Shown here: piece after piece, positions 1-11,420 of the stretch
Numbering within the stretch: position 1 is the first letter of the stretch
How the letters are laid out: every line of letters starts with the position of its first letter
Source of the DNA: Sarcomyxa edulis
Lineage: Eukaryota > Basidiomycota > Agaricomycetes > Agaricales > Mycenaceae
Length of the DNA stretch: 64,000 nt
Reading direction: 5' to 3'
Assembly (NCBI GenBank): GCA_009761415.1
Contig: QUOL01000004.1
Coordinates: 1,364,001-1,428,000 of the forward strand
Position numbers and translations under genes: made by a program
The notes under the pieces: model-generated
What the model was told of the DNA's origin: nothing
Databases searched by the model: none
What the model saw: the letters and a program-made list of their open reading frames with translations, nothing else

Positions 1-1
1 T

Positions 2-121
2 ACCGAAGCTAAAGTGGTGAGTATCGCGATCCCTTATCCGGTAGGTGAAGCTGTTCTTGGGAGTTCGAACGCTTCCGAACGCTGGGAATTTCGAGGAGTC
101 GGAAATACGCTTCGACGATAA
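2..121 (+). CDS. Possible 3' end of a gene cut by the left edge
   Basis: From base 2 an open frame runs 39 codons to a TAA at 119-121. It reads as ordinary mixed-composition protein (TEAKVVSIAIPYPVGEAVLG and on). It could be the last exon of a gene starting outside the window, but 39 open codons can occur by chance. A good donor (GTGAGT at 17-22) inside the frame would allow other models. No family recognised. Confidence 0.25.
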   Translation, partial: TEAKVVSIAIPYPVGEAVLGSSNASERWEFRGVGNTLRR

Positions 122-1064
122 GGAACTAGGGGGAAAGCCGAGTTGGAATTAGACTTCATGAAAGCGACGTCGATAGGGGGGAAAGGAGGGAGGACAGGCT
201 GACAAGTGACGTTTTGGATCAGATGTGGATGACCGTTAGAAACAGACGTGTAGTGGCTGTGAGGTTGTCCACCCTTAAGTTTGAGTGGGGATAACCACTA
301 CAGGACCACGACCAGCCAGCAGCCGTGCGCTATGTGTGGACTTCGATAGAAGCACGCAATACTGTTGTTGGATGGGATAAGAACCAGCGCCAGAAATAGG
401 ATACAGCAATCCTGGGGACCTTGAACGTTGTATTTACAAAGCGGAAAGAACACTGCAGAATTTGAAAACTCACATGGATAAATAAATCAGGACCAAGGAT
501 ACACATCTGTGTAGTGGTAGCGCTCCAGCTCCATTCTGGATGATCCGTACATCGGAATATACGTCTTCTCTTGAGCAACGAGGCCTGCAACGTTCCACTC
601 GAATTTGGAATGACGAGCAGTCAGGCGGTTGAGATATCGCTCAGTGCCATGCAGCGTGGGCTACCTTCGAGCTTCGATGTCAAGGCGGGGGTGTCGTGTA
701 GGTAGCCGCTACATAGTTACGACGCGTCTAAAATTATTGCAAGGATCAGAACTCTGTTTCGAGAGACCTATGGCCTTGTGCTGCTTTCCAGTTACAAAGA
801 AGGAGGCATCCAAGTCTGCGAAACAAGTGGTTTGAATATATTGAGCCACAAAAACAAACATGGTGCGCTGCAAGACAGAGATGAGCCCACGTATATATGA
901 CCATGTAGAGTCCACAGAGAACCAACCTAAAGTCCATGTCTACAGCATTCCAAGCAAGCATGAACTTATTATTAATTATCCATCGACTTCCTACACGTAG
1001 CCTTCGCTCTGAGAGATCGTTACGGGCGATTTACAGTAATATTCAGACGTGTATATGAAGGGAA

Positions 1065-2135
1065 GAACTCACTTGAATGCAATGTTTTATCCTACGCCGA
1101 CGATGCGTGTATATCTTTCGAAGAAGTTAGCTAAAAATAAACTAGAGGGGAAAAGAAAGCACAAGGGATACCTACGCATAGAATCGATGAGCATGTAGCC
1201 AGTGGACACCATTTACCATCTCGAAAACGGAATTGGAAGGGATCCATACGTGAAGCAGATAGTAATGGCTTGAGATCACGCACCCTACAGAAAAACATCT
1301 TTAGTCAGGGCTAATTCATATGAGCGAAGGAAATCTCACCTCCTGGACCGAGCTGAAATCGAAGGAGAGGGAGTGACGCGTCCGTGAAGAGATAAACTCG
1401 CCTGATACTTGAATCGAACGTTTCGAGTTCAAGCTATCCGAGGGAGGGCTGTGGTGAAAAGGCACTACCGTGCAAGGAACAACAAGAGATTGACGCATTC
1501 TCGGTCACATCCAACGAGGCATACGTCCCATAGACGAGTAGACGCAGAACATCTTGCTCGACAGAATCAGAACACATCCATCGTCGAGAAAACACCCATA
1601 GCTATATATTGATCCAAGGTTACAATCAAGAGGGATCATCTAACCTTCAGCTTCAATCTTCGACCTGAAACTTGAGACTTGAAGCCCGAAGGGCAAATAG
1701 TTTAGATTGGTCGAACAGTGCATCATTTATGAGGGTTCAACGTCCTGAAGAGAAAATCCATTCAGTCAGTAAAGTAAGTATACTGAAACCAACGTACTCC
1801 GCGCTGAGAAAACTCACTTGAATCCAACATTCTCCTCCCTAAACACGTAAGAAAAGAGCTCGTCCTCATCCTAGTCGTGCCGCGCTCACCTCAGAAGGCG
1901 AAACCAAGTCATACACCCGGGCCCTTATGTAGGAGATAGTGATACACCTTCACGAATGAGAAGCCAAGCGCGTCTTGCCTCGCCTCACGTTAGGTCGATT
2001 CCGTTTGTTTCGAAAAGAAAGAAGGGAGGGATGGACTCAAACCCGTGTTTGCGAAAGCAAGAGATGTATCGTCCTAAGATCTTTTCAGACAACTGTCAAG
2101 AAACTGGAAATGGAAGGGAAGATCACATACCTGAA
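1065..2135 (-). pseudogene. Degenerate minus-strand exon-like modules
   Basis: On the minus strand, five good donor sites follow short coding-like pieces. Two end in nearly the same sequence, GATTCAA or CATTCAA followed by GTGAGT (near 1811 and 1071). A related GTTGGATTCA lies upstream of a GTATGTG donor near 2130. One short model reads ARVYDLVSPSE, then GGECWIQ, then DVEPS and a stop near 1735, with introns of normal size. The second set (about 1500-1065) has in-frame stops. This looks like a decayed gene or gene 3' end present in more than one diverged copy. It could also be an unannotated noncoding spliced transcript. No family recognised. Confidence 0.25.
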
Positions 2136-2280
2136 CCCGATGAATCCAACGCCATCCTCCAAAAGTCAAGCACGCCTCCCGCGTCCCGCGTCCCGAGTCG
2201 AACGACAAAAGAAGCAACGAGTCTCAGTCAACACACAAAAAATCCTCAACTCCATCACGCATGCACGAGAGACACCCAAT

Positions 2281-2552
2281 GGCAAGCAAGAAATATTATA
2301 TCAATATTAACAAGATCAACAGCGGAAAGAGTTAGGGAGGAAAGAGAAGAGACAATTTGCACACAGACAAGAATTACATACACACCGTACACCCTCTTCC
2401 CCCTTCTCCCTATGAGAGAACCCCAACTTGGGGTGGCAAGAATATTATATCAGATATCAATATGAACAAGATTAACAGCGGAAAGAGGGAAAGAGAGAAG
2501 GAGACAAGAGACGTTTGCACACAACAAGAATTACATACACACCGTACACCCC
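2281..2552. repeat. Diverged tandem duplication, period about 154 bp
   Basis: Two copies of about 113 bp (2281-2393 and 2435-2552) begin with GGCAAG(A)ATATTATATC. They share AACAGCGGAAAGAG and end with AATTACATACACACCGTACA. They differ by substitutions and small indels. No coding function is evident. Confidence 0.7.
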
Positions 2553-2661
2553 TGCCATCCCCTCCCTGCCCTCTCCCCTATCCCTTCTGCTCGTCCCCTC
2601 CCACTCCTCTGCTCTCCCCCAACTCCAAAACTACCAGATCAAACACCCAACCCGCACCACA

Positions 2662-4568
2662 TCAAACAAACATAGCAATAGCCCCCCTCCCCCTCTCATC
2701 CCCCCTTCCCTCCCCTCCCCCACCACCACCCGCACAACTCCAAACCCCATCCACCAAAACACTAACATGCTCCCTCGCACACCCGTCCACAGGACAAGGC
2801 CACGTATACTCCGCTTCTACTCTGCCTTTTTCTCTCCCTCTTTCTCTCCCACTCCCTCTCACACTCGATGGTTGTGGTTGTTTTCGGGTGGTTTTGGGTC
2901 GGGTGGGTTTGGGTCGGGATTTTCGGGGTGAGGTGGGTGTGTGTGGGGCTCGGCGGGATGTGGATGTGGATGTGGATGTTGATGTGGATGTGGATGTGGA
3001 TGTGCTGGGGGAGTAAGGGTGGTGTGGGTGTACGTGGGGGTGTACGTGGGTGAGTGGGTAGACGTAGGGATTGAAGTGTTGTGAGAGTGGATGGGCGTGC
3101 GGTTGGGGACGGGGACGGAGACGCGATCGGATTGAGTTTTCTTGTTCTTGTTCAAGTTCCGAGTGTGTTTCGGGTGAGGGTGAGGGTGAGGGTGAAGAAC
3201 GATGATGAGAGAGATACCGGACGTTCGTGTTCGTGTTCGTATCCTCCCTCGCCTTTCCTTTCCCCTTGCTATTCACATCCCCACCCAAGCACTCCCGCTC
3301 CTCCCCCGGCCTCCCAATCACATCCAAACACTTCCCATCAACCACATGCCCACACCTCAAAGCCCACACCTTCCTCTTCCTCTCCTCCTCCGCTCCGCCG
3401 AGTGTGATACCCCCGCTTAGGATGAGTGGGTCGAGGCAGTGTGCGCATACGAGGAGGGTGTGGATTGCGTCGTCGTCGTCTGGTGTTTCGTCGCTCGCAG
3501 TGGTGCTGGTGGTGGCGGTGGTGGCACTGGCACTGGTACTGGTGGTGGCGGTAGCACTGGTGGTGGGATCATCTAAGATGACAATAGGATGCAAAGACGA
3601 CGACGCAGGGAACGACCCCGGCATCGTATTCGTAGGGGACGCCGGTGGGTGAAAATCGAACGTGAACCCCGGGTCGGGTAAAGAGGGGTGTGTGAGCATC
3701 GGTTTGTAATCCATAGCTCCCGGATACCCACCAGCCCCGCCTCCGCCTCCACCACCAAATTGACCTTGTCTACGCCCCAACCGATTAAGCAGCTCCCTCC
3801 GCGCATAAGCGCGTCCGGGGTGTACGAACTCGTCTTCTCCCGCATCCAACGGCATATCCATATCCATATCCATATCGCGATCTTCCATCATCAGACGAAG
3901 AGCAAGGATATGATCATCGTAGATGGCGTCTGCACCTGCAGGCGGGAGCGGGAGCGGTGCCAGTCCGTTACCTACGATCCTCCGCAAGAGACTTCTCGTC
4001 CGACTGAGAAACCCAGGAGGGCCGGAGCCGATACGTTGTTGTTGTTGTTGAGCGGGGGCATGTTGGCGTAGATTGACGTTGACGTGTGCGGAGATGAGTG
4101 CGCCTCCGAGGCCCATGAGGGGGACGTGGTGGGATCTTGGGGCTGCGTTGAAAGGGGGAGGAGCGGGTGCGACGGGGAGGTAGTGTTCGAAATCGAAGGG
4201 ACGGTCGATGGGTATGACTACGGATGGTGGTGTTGGTGTGGGGAATGGGGGTGGTCTGCGACGCATGGGGATGGCTGTTGGACGACGTGGGACAGGAGGT
4301 ATGGTGGTGTCTTGTGGCGGAGGTGGAGGTGAGAAGAAGCGACGACCATTAGCTGTAAGACAGGTTAGGACAGGCTAGTACTAGAGTAGGGGGTAGGATG
4401 GCACTGACAATTGGGTGTGTTGGAGCCAGATGCGATGGGAATGATATCGTCGTCGTCGTCACTGTCAACGACGATGATCGAAGGTCGTCTTCTGACTGGC
4501 TCGTCGTCATCGTTGAGCAAGTCGACGTCAATGACCTCGACGCTGTTGTTCACGGCCACCGATGTCAT
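2662..4568 (-). CDS. RING-like zinc finger protein with SUMO-interaction motifs
   Basis: Two exons: 4568-4409 and 4352-2662 (intron GTCAGT...CAG, 56 nt), 616 aa. Exon 1 starts at the ATG at 4568 and carries two hydrophobic-acidic SUMO-interaction-like motifs, VEVIDVDLL and SIIVVDSDDDDD. Exon 2 has long Pro/Ser/Thr-rich disordered stretches. A split RING-like module follows: CAHC, then CGHVVDGKC (about residues 350-405), then a long insertion and CPVDGC (about 575-590). In a canonical RING the HVF-C position carries a zinc-ligand cysteine; here it is Asp. The tail is glycine-rich. SIMs plus a RING suggest a SUMO-targeted ubiquitin ligase (Slx8/RNF4 style). That is inference, because the RING is not canonical. 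A GATGTG microsatellite in the coding region encodes a Ser-Thr run. Confidence 0.75.
2957..3004. repeat. (GATGTG)8 microsatellite in coding sequence
   Basis: Eight 6-bp units with one interruption (GATGTT). They encode an alternating Ser-Thr run in the minus-strand RING gene, so length changes would stay in frame. Confidence 0.9.
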
Positions 4569-4668
4569 TTCTTTGTATTCTTTGTTGGTCGTCGTCGTTG
4601 AAGAGCAGTGGTGGGAATCTCGTGGGATTAGCGCACGGACCTGCCAAACAGGCGCATACACTCACCTC

Positions 4669-4676
4669 TTATAAAG
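4669..4676 (-). promoter_or_regulatory. Possible TATA box of the RING gene
   Basis: CTTTATAAG on the minus strand, about 100 nt upstream of the chosen ATG. It reads nearly the same on both strands, so direction is not proven. Confidence 0.35.
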
Positions 4677-4847
4677 AAGTTTTTTTTCTTTTTTTCACTC
4701 CTCCACCTCCTTCCTCTGCTCCCTCTCCCCTCCTGTGAGTACCCCTTCTTCTTTTGCGCTGCATCTAAAGGATGACTTCAATTCTCTTCCCCGTCCTACA
4801 CGACCATGCCGAGAAATAGAGCAGTCTGTTCGCAACAGACTCGCGTT

Positions 4848-5321
4848 CTACGGAACGCACAGTGTACTTGCCAGTGCCATTTTGTCTGATACCCATTCCA
4901 TCTTATGCCTCCTCTTGCACGAAGATCCATTCGCTGACCATCCGTCTCGAACCAGGTACCACACCCCTCTCATCGCCCACCCACCCACCATCCACATCTC
5001 ACCCGTAAGCGTCTCCCCCTCTCTCCACGCCTGCGCCTGCGTCCAACAAAGCACCACACTCTATGATGAATAACTTACATTCGCAGTTTCCACTCTAGCG
5101 TCCTCCCGTAACACGGAGTACTCCCCCAATGCCAAACGTCTATATTCCCCCTCCATACCGTGCTGAACCCAAAAGGCATTTGGTCGAGCGTGGGCCGCCA
5201 CCGTAAAAACGTGGTGCGCTGGGCGGGAAGCGGGTGGTAAGACGCGATGCGAGTTGAAACGACCTTCCTTTGGATGTCTGATCTTTTGTGTGCTTTGTTG
5301 GACCCGCGCATATTCATCCAT
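4848..5321 (-). CDS. Possible small two-exon gene, strand ambiguous
   Basis: Minus model: ATG at 5321, exon 1 5321-5079, donor GTAAGT, 48-nt intron, exon 2 5030-4848, phase 0, 141 aa. The product is mixed hydrophilic with a Trp/Gly-rich middle (GEMWMVGGWAMRGVWYLVRDG). A rival plus-strand model uses a frame through RNRLAFYGTHSVLASAILSD, donor GTAAGC at 5007 and an acceptor at 5090-5097, ending PNVYIPPPYRAEPKRHLVERG and a stop near 5210. Both have good splice sites and protein-like composition. They overlap antisense, so at most one is likely the main coding strand. No family recognised. Confidence 0.3.
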
Positions 5322-6059
5322 TGCTTGAATCAGTGCTCATTCACATCCTTTCTTTCATAGGTTGTGCATATTGTTGTTTATTCTTCGTGTATCTTAGTAG
5401 TATGAATTCATTTGTGTCTCGTCGTTCCTTCTTGTGCAATGAGTTCAGCGCCCAGATGTCAGAATCGTATCGAACGTTGTTGAAAATTTTCACTTGCTAT
5501 GATCGCCGGGACGGCCTGCACCTCTGATATTTTTATGATCACGACAACATTATTGTGCTGAACTCGGTAGTAGACGTCGCACGACTCGCAAACCATCCAA
5601 TTCTTCACTCAGCAATGCAGGATTGTCTCATGAAAACAGTACCAGTCCGTCCATCGATTCAGATCTAGAGATTACAGAGGCTACACGTATTATGTAGTAC
5701 CAGGATATGCAGAGAGTGGTAGTAGTAGCAGTATGGTAATGATGATGGCAGGCAGAACAACATCAACAACGGCGAGTAGCAGTGGCAAGTGGTAGTGGTG
5801 GCAAAGCATAATGGCAACAACAACAGAGAGAGAGAGAGAGAGACAGTCCCATCCAAACCGAAACCGAAAAACGAAAAACGAAAGCATAATGATAAATAGA
5901 ACCGAAAGAAAGAAAAACCCTTGTCCTTTTCCGAGTCTGTCGTCGGGTCCGCCAACGAGCGGTCAAAAGGAGGTTCACCAACGAGCGGTAGAAAGGAGAC
6001 TCGCCAACGAGGTAGAAAGAGGAGGAAGACGAAGAAGCAACACAACACACCCTACGCGC
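5322..6059. other. Intergenic, repeat-bearing
   Basis: No supported gene. It holds an (AG)9 run at 5825-5842 and three imperfect copies of a roughly 26-bp unit around CCAACGAGCGGT at 5951-6022. Much of it is probably the 3' flank of the minus-strand gene that ends at 6060. Confidence 0.5.
5951..6022. repeat. Three imperfect 26-bp tandem copies
   Basis: Units start with (G)CCAACGAG(CGGT) followed by AAAGGAG or AAAGAGG. The third copy has lost CGGT. The run lies just downstream of the stop of the proline-rich minus-strand gene. Confidence 0.75.
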
Positions 6060-7172
6060 CTACGCCGAACAATCCACCATCTCCCAATCCTCACCAGGCA
6101 CAACCACCCACGAACTACTCAACACCGGGGTCCCGCTCTCGCTCATGCTCATGCTCATACCCATAACAACATCTTCTCCATCCCCACCCTTGTCTCCCCT
6201 TTCCCCCATCCCATTAACCCTCTCCCTCCCCTCCTTCCACTCCCTCCCATCCCTCTCCCTCCCCTCCCTCTCCCCCACCTCCCTCTCCCTCTCCCCCACC
6301 CTCCCAACAATCCTCTCCAACTCCCTCGTAGCCGTCATAATCGACAACGCCAACCTCGGCCCCATATGCAATATCTTTTGTCCCTCGGGCGTACATCGCA
6401 TGCGGGTTACGATCGCTTTTCGGTAGAGGTCTGGTTCGGGTTTGGAGCGCGGGAAGGGGGGGCGGGGCGGGCGGGTTGTGGTGGTGGTGGAGTGGGAGTA
6501 TGTGGGGGAGTGGGAGTGGGAGAAGGTTTGTGTGGAGGAGGTGTATGTGGAGGTTGAGGTGTGGTGTAGGTGGGTTGGGCATAGGGGGGATGATGTGCGG
6601 GGGAGAGGTGTTGGTGTTGGTGGTATTGATGAGGGGACGGGGGAGGGAGAGGGGACGGGGGAGGGAGGAGGAGGTAAGTGGATTTGGATGGGGATTGGGG
6701 GCGGTACGGCGTATATATTACTGTTATTGTTATTCCCATTGTTGATAGTGGTAGCAGCGACAGGATACCGATGAATCAACGCCTTCCGACGTTCCCTTTG
6801 TTCTTTGTAACACCGCAGCGTACGGTGGTAGGGTACCACCAGCCCCGTCCCCAGCCCCGTCCCTGGTAGCTCCTTATCATTGTCATTGGTGTAGGCGTTG
6901 ACGTTCAGACCAGGAAGGGTCACATAAGATTCCGTACGACGCAGAGGAGAACGAGCGCCCGTATGCATCTGCATCTCCGTTCGTGGGGCTTTTGCAGGAC
7001 GAGGGTTCGGCGTGAGGGAGGGTAGTGAGACCGAGAATGATGAGGTTCGTTTACGAGGGGGAGGGGGAGGGGGAGGGGGCGCCGTCCGAGGTGATTGAAA
7101 GGAGGAGGATACGGAATGGGAATGGGGAGAAGGAGAAGGGGAAGGGGGAATCGTGGGTCGTTGAAGGGACAT
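6060..7172 (-). CDS. Proline/serine-rich protein of unknown function
   Basis: Single exon, 370 aa from the ATG at 7172 (MSLQRPTIPP); a frame-compatible non-ATG extension upstream is less likely. Most of the protein is low complexity: Pro runs near residues 35-45, Ser/Thr/His tracts in the middle and an Arg/Glu-rich helix near the end. One ordered-looking block, DLYRKAIVTRMRCTPEGQ followed by KILHMGPRLALSIMTATREL (about residues 265-305), is probably the conserved core. The C-terminus WVVVPGEDWEMVDCSA is also non-repetitive. I do not recognise a named family. Codon use is extremely C-rich in the repetitive parts, so plus-strand frames here are shadows. Confidence 0.7.
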   Translation of the reverse strand: MSLQRPTIPPSPSPSPHSHSVSSSFQSPRTAPPPPPPPPRKRTSSFSVSLPSLTPNPRPAKAPRTEMQMHTGARSPLRRTESYVTLPGLNVNAYTNDNDKELPGTGLGTGLVVPYHRTLRCYKEQRERRKALIHRYPVAATTINNGNNNNSNIYAVPPPIPIQIHLPPPPSPVPSPSPVPSSIPPTPTPLPRTSSPLCPTHLHHTSTSTYTSSTQTFSHSHSPTYSHSTTTTTRPPRPPFPRSKPEPDLYRKAIVTRMRCTPEGQKILHMGPRLALSIMTATRELERIVGRVGEREREVGEREGRERDGREWKEGRERVNGMGERGDKGGDGEDVVMGMSMSMSESGTPVLSSSWVVVPGEDWEMVDCSA

Positions 7173-8242
7173 AAGTATCTGTATCAGTTGCAGTCGCAAG
7201 GGAGACTGTCACTCTTTCAAGAGTCTCGAGTTTCGAGTTTGAAGTGGGGAGCTGTGCCCGACGAGACCTGGAATTGTATTGAATTGTAAGTGACGGTGAG
7301 GTGGTGGCACAAAGGCAGGTCGGTGCGTCACACGAGTCACACAATCTCCAACTCGGATCTTGGCCATCGCCGGTTCCGCTTCCGGTCCACCAATCGGAGC
7401 AACCCGATCGTACTGAGCTCGGAGTCGCGCCATTCCCCGGTTCCTCGGTGGGTGTGCATTCGAGATGTGAATTGATGCATCCAAGCGTCAAGACGGTCAC
7501 GATAGAGGTGTGGCTATCAGTGTCAGAGTGGCAGCATTCAGTATTGGTATTGGAAGATGGTGATAGTGATAGTGATAGACAGTTGATGTTTTGAATATTG
7601 ATATTTCGCACTTACCGGAGTAGCAACCCCAATCCATCCATCCATCCATCCGAGTCGAGTCAAAACCTGTGGGTACTCGGAGCTCTGACTCACTCCATCC
7701 CATCGATCCCATTCAGGGAGTGGGATTGATTACATACTTCATAGACCTAGATGCATGCTGCGTGCTGCAAGATCCGAGCAGCACGAATACGAATACAGAC
7801 ACGCGTAGCGGCGTGCCCGAAGCATGTGGGGTAAGTGCGAGTACTAGTGCGAGCCTCGAGGATGTCGTGAGGACAGACGGACGGAAGACGGAAGAAGCTC
7901 GAATAGTCACTAGTCAAGTCCGAGTCCGATTGATATGTATGTGGGGAGTCAAGTTGACTTTTGTCTTGTCAAGACGACTCCGGCCTGAGGAGTTGTGGGT
8001 CGAGTGAAACATCACTGACAGTGGGAGGTGGTGATTGTCAGGGCATGATGCTTGATTGATGTTGTGGGTTACTGATAGCCCCGAGTGAGTTCACTTCAAC
8101 TGGGATTGGGCTGGATGGGCTTGGGGAGGTGCGACATAGGAGATGATGGGAAGATGTTTTCAGAAAAAACATATATCGATCCGGAGATAGACGAGCAAGG
8201 CTGCCGTGGTACGCGCCGAGCTAATCTTGACTCTTCCCGACA
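7173..8242. other. Intergenic between divergent genes
   Basis: This should hold the promoters of the minus-strand proline-rich gene and of the plus-strand urease gene. A GATAGT run lies near 7560-7575 and an ATCC run at 7630-7651. No coding model is supported. Confidence 0.5.
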
Positions 8243-11200
8243 ATGCACCTCCTACCCAGAGAACAAGAAAAACTCCTCCTTCACCAGGTCTGACTCACGC
8301 GTTCCTTCCATCCCAATCCCAAGTCTTTCAGTTCACCTCATATACACAGGCAGGTTTCCTCGCACAAAAACGCCTCGCACGCGGTCTTCAACTCAATCGC
8401 ACCGAAGCTGTCGCTCTAATCGCATCTCAGCTACAAGAACTCATCCGAGATGGACGTCATTCTGTTGCTGAATTGATGCACCATGGAAAGACGCTCTTGG
8501 GCCGCAGACATGTCCTACCTAGCGTCCCACCGCTTCTGCATGAGATACAGGTCGAAGGGACATTTCATGATGGGTGCGTCCCATTGCATCTATTCTACCT
8601 TTACTAGATTGGCCTAGCTTACCTGCGAGATCATCAGCGTATTTCTAGTAACAGTACATGATCCTATTTGCACAGAATCGGGAGACCTCGAAGCTGCGTT
8701 GTACGGTTCCTTCCTACCCATCCCATCCCTTGATCTCTTCCCCATCATCGATCCCTCCGAATACGCGCCCGATAAGGCTCCAGGAGCTATTATCGCGAAG
8801 AAAGAGCGAATCCGGATCAATGTGGGTAGGGAACGCGTCAAGTTGAGGGTCACTAATAACGGGGATCGTCCGATACAAGTACGTTCCTCCCTCTCTCTCT
8901 CACACATACATATACTCAGTAGATCGTACTCGGCTCCCAACTCACATCGACTTTACTTCACAGATAGGCTCGCACTACCACTTCATCGAGACAAACGCCG
9001 CACTCTCCTTCGACCGCGCCAAAGCCTACGGAAAACGACTCGACATCCCAGCCGGCACCGCCGTTCGTTTCGAACCAGGAGACACCAAATCCGTAACACT
9101 ATGTTCCATCGCAGGAGCCAAGATCATCTCCGGAGGGAACCGTCTGGCGTCTGGTGTAGTCGATTTGGGGAGAACTGATGAGATTGTGAGGAATTTGGTG
9201 AGGAGGGGGTTTGGACATGTTCCGGAACCTGGAGCGTATGCGGTGGAGATGGAGACGGATGTTGGGAGGGAGACGTATATTGGGATGTTTGGTCCTACGG
9301 TGGGTGATCGGGTGAGGTTGGGCGATACGGCGCTTTGGGTTGAGGTGGAACGAGATGAGGTAGGTGTTTGGTTCTGTGAGATTGGCATCGTATCTTGGTC
9401 TTACCGTGCATCTGTCACAGACTGTCTATGGAGATGAGGTCAAGTTCGGAGGAGGTGCGTAGATCTTATTCTCACCCAGAACGAGAAGGACTGACCGGGT
9501 TCCCCGATGCAGGCAAGACTATTCGTGAAGGTATGGGTCAAGCGACAAACAGACCAGCATCGGAAACGCTTGATCTCGTCATCACCAATGCCCTCATCAT
9601 TGATTGGTCGGGGATCTACAAGGTATCTACAACCTTCCACAATCCGCAAACACATACATCTAACCATCCAACCTCTCTCTCCCCTTCCAGGCAGACATCG
9701 GCATCAAAAACGGCCTCATCGTCGGCATCGGAAAAGCAGGCAACCCGGACGTCATGGCCAACGTCCACCCCACCCTCATAATCGGCTCCTCAACCGAAGT
9801 CATCGCAGGCGAAAAACACATCATAACAGCCGGCGCCGTCGACGCGCACGTACACTTCATATGTCCCCAACAAGTCGAAGAAGCCCTCGCAGCGGGTACC
9901 ACCACGATGATCGGAGGAGGGACGGGTCCCAGTGCTGGTACCAATGCTACGACGTGTACTTCTAGTCCGTTTTATATGAGGCATATGTTATCGGCGACGG
10001 ATGGGTTGCCGATGAATTTCGCGATTACGGGGAAGGGGAATGATGCGGGGCCGAAGGCGTTGGAGGATATTGTTAGGGCGGGTGCTGCTGGGCTTAAGTT
10101 GCATGAGGATTGGGGGTCTACGCCGGCTGTGATTGAGAATTGTTTGGATGTTGGGGATAAGTATGATGTTCAGGTTAATATCCATACGGATACGTTGAAC
10201 GAGAGTGGCTTCGTCGAGAGTAAGTGTTGATGGTATCGTGTCCTGTGTTCTGAATACTGATATTTTTTACCCTTGTAGGTACTATCGCTGCATTTGGGAA
10301 TCGTACTATCCACACATATCATAGTGAAGGAGCTGGTGGAGGACATGCTCCTGATATCATTGTCGTCTGTGGACTTGAGAATGTCCTGCCTTCGTCCACG
10401 AATCCTACAAGACCTTATACCAACAACACTCTAGACGAGCATCTCGATGTACGTTCCCTCCATTCCTTGCCTTCAGCTCAGAATACAACTCAATCCTCTT
10501 GATCCATAGATGCTCATGGTCTGCCACCATCTCGACAGATCTATCCCAGAAGACCTCGCCTTCGCCGAATCACGCATCAGAGCAGAAACCGTAGCCGCAG
10601 AAGACGTTCTTCACGATACAGGCGCTATATCCATGATCAGCTCCGACTCCCAGGCCATGGGCCGCGTGGGTGAAGTCGTCAGTAGGACATGGAGGACGGC
10701 AAGTAAGATGAAAGAGTTTCGAGGTCCTTTGCATTCTTTGGGCGATGATGATGGTGTTGATAATGCCCGCGTTAAACGCTATGTGGCGAAGTACACTATT
10801 AATCCGTAAGTGGATCTCGAGGCTGTATACCAAGACAAAGACTAACAGGCATCTCAAAATTTCCCCACTCTACAGTGCGATTACTCATGGTATCAGTCAT
10901 CTAGTGGGTCAGGTTGCCGTTGGAACCTTGGCAGATCTAGTATTGTGGAAACCTGAGAACTTTGGCGCGAAACCTGCCATGGTATTAAAATCAGGCGTCA
11001 TTGCCTACGCACAGGTAACCTACGCATTATTTGTTCATTTCCATTTCGTCCCTTACTGACAAACTTTTTCTGAAACTGACGTAACAGATGGGCGACGCAA
11101 ACGCCTCCATACCATCCGTCCAACCCTTCTACTCCAAGCCCATGTGGGGTTCCAAAGCAAAATCTGCTGCATTAAACTCTATATCGTTCGTGTCGGAAAT

Positions 11201-11420
11201 TTCCATCTCATCAGGGACCATCGCGTCTTACGGTCTTTCGAAACGATTCGAGCCCGTCCGAAATTGTCGTTCAGTGACCAAGAAGGATATGAAGTGGAAC
11301 AATGCGACCCCGAAGATGACGGTAGACCCTGAAAGCTACTCGGTGCATGCTGATGGGGTTCTTGCTGATGTCGAACCTGCTGAGAGGCTGCCTCTGGCAC
11401 GGGTGTATAACTTGTTCTGA
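8243..11420 (+). CDS. URE1: Urease
   Basis: Hydrolyses urea to ammonia and carbamate; nickel enzyme, cytosolic. Eleven exons: 8243-8287, 8350-8573, 8638-8878, 8964-9359, 9421-9454, 9513-9622, 9691-10219, 10279-10448, 10510-10805, 10876-11014, 11088-11420. The product is 838 aa, the usual single-chain length of plant and fungal ureases with gamma, beta and alpha regions in order. The start [15 protein letters not shown] is the standard N-terminus. Nickel and catalytic residues are present: HVHF (His about 403 and 405), the carbamylated lysine in GLKLHEDWG (Lys about 486), NIHTD (His 515), [10 protein letters not shown] (His 541), the flap CHH (Cys 588) and SSDSQAMG (Asp 629). All are intact, so it should be functional once matured by accessory proteins, none of which is in this window. 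Confidence 0.97.

Larger units (their letters stand above)
122..2661. other. Region without a confident gene
   Basis: No long frame with protein-like composition is seen on either strand. The stretch contains the exon-like modules at 1065-2135 and the tandem duplication at 2281-2552, listed separately. The right part is C/T-rich on the plus strand and is probably the 3' flank of the minus-strand RING gene. Confidence 0.5.

Noticed and set aside
2357..4332. Plus-strand frames of 70-220 codons opposite the RING gene
   Set aside because: They are low-complexity shadows of a C-rich minus-strand gene with a good start, splice junction and RING motifs.
6145..6774. Plus-strand Gly/Val/Trp-rich frames
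   Set aside because: Shadows of the proline-rich minus-strand gene; composition is that of reversed Pro/Ser codons.
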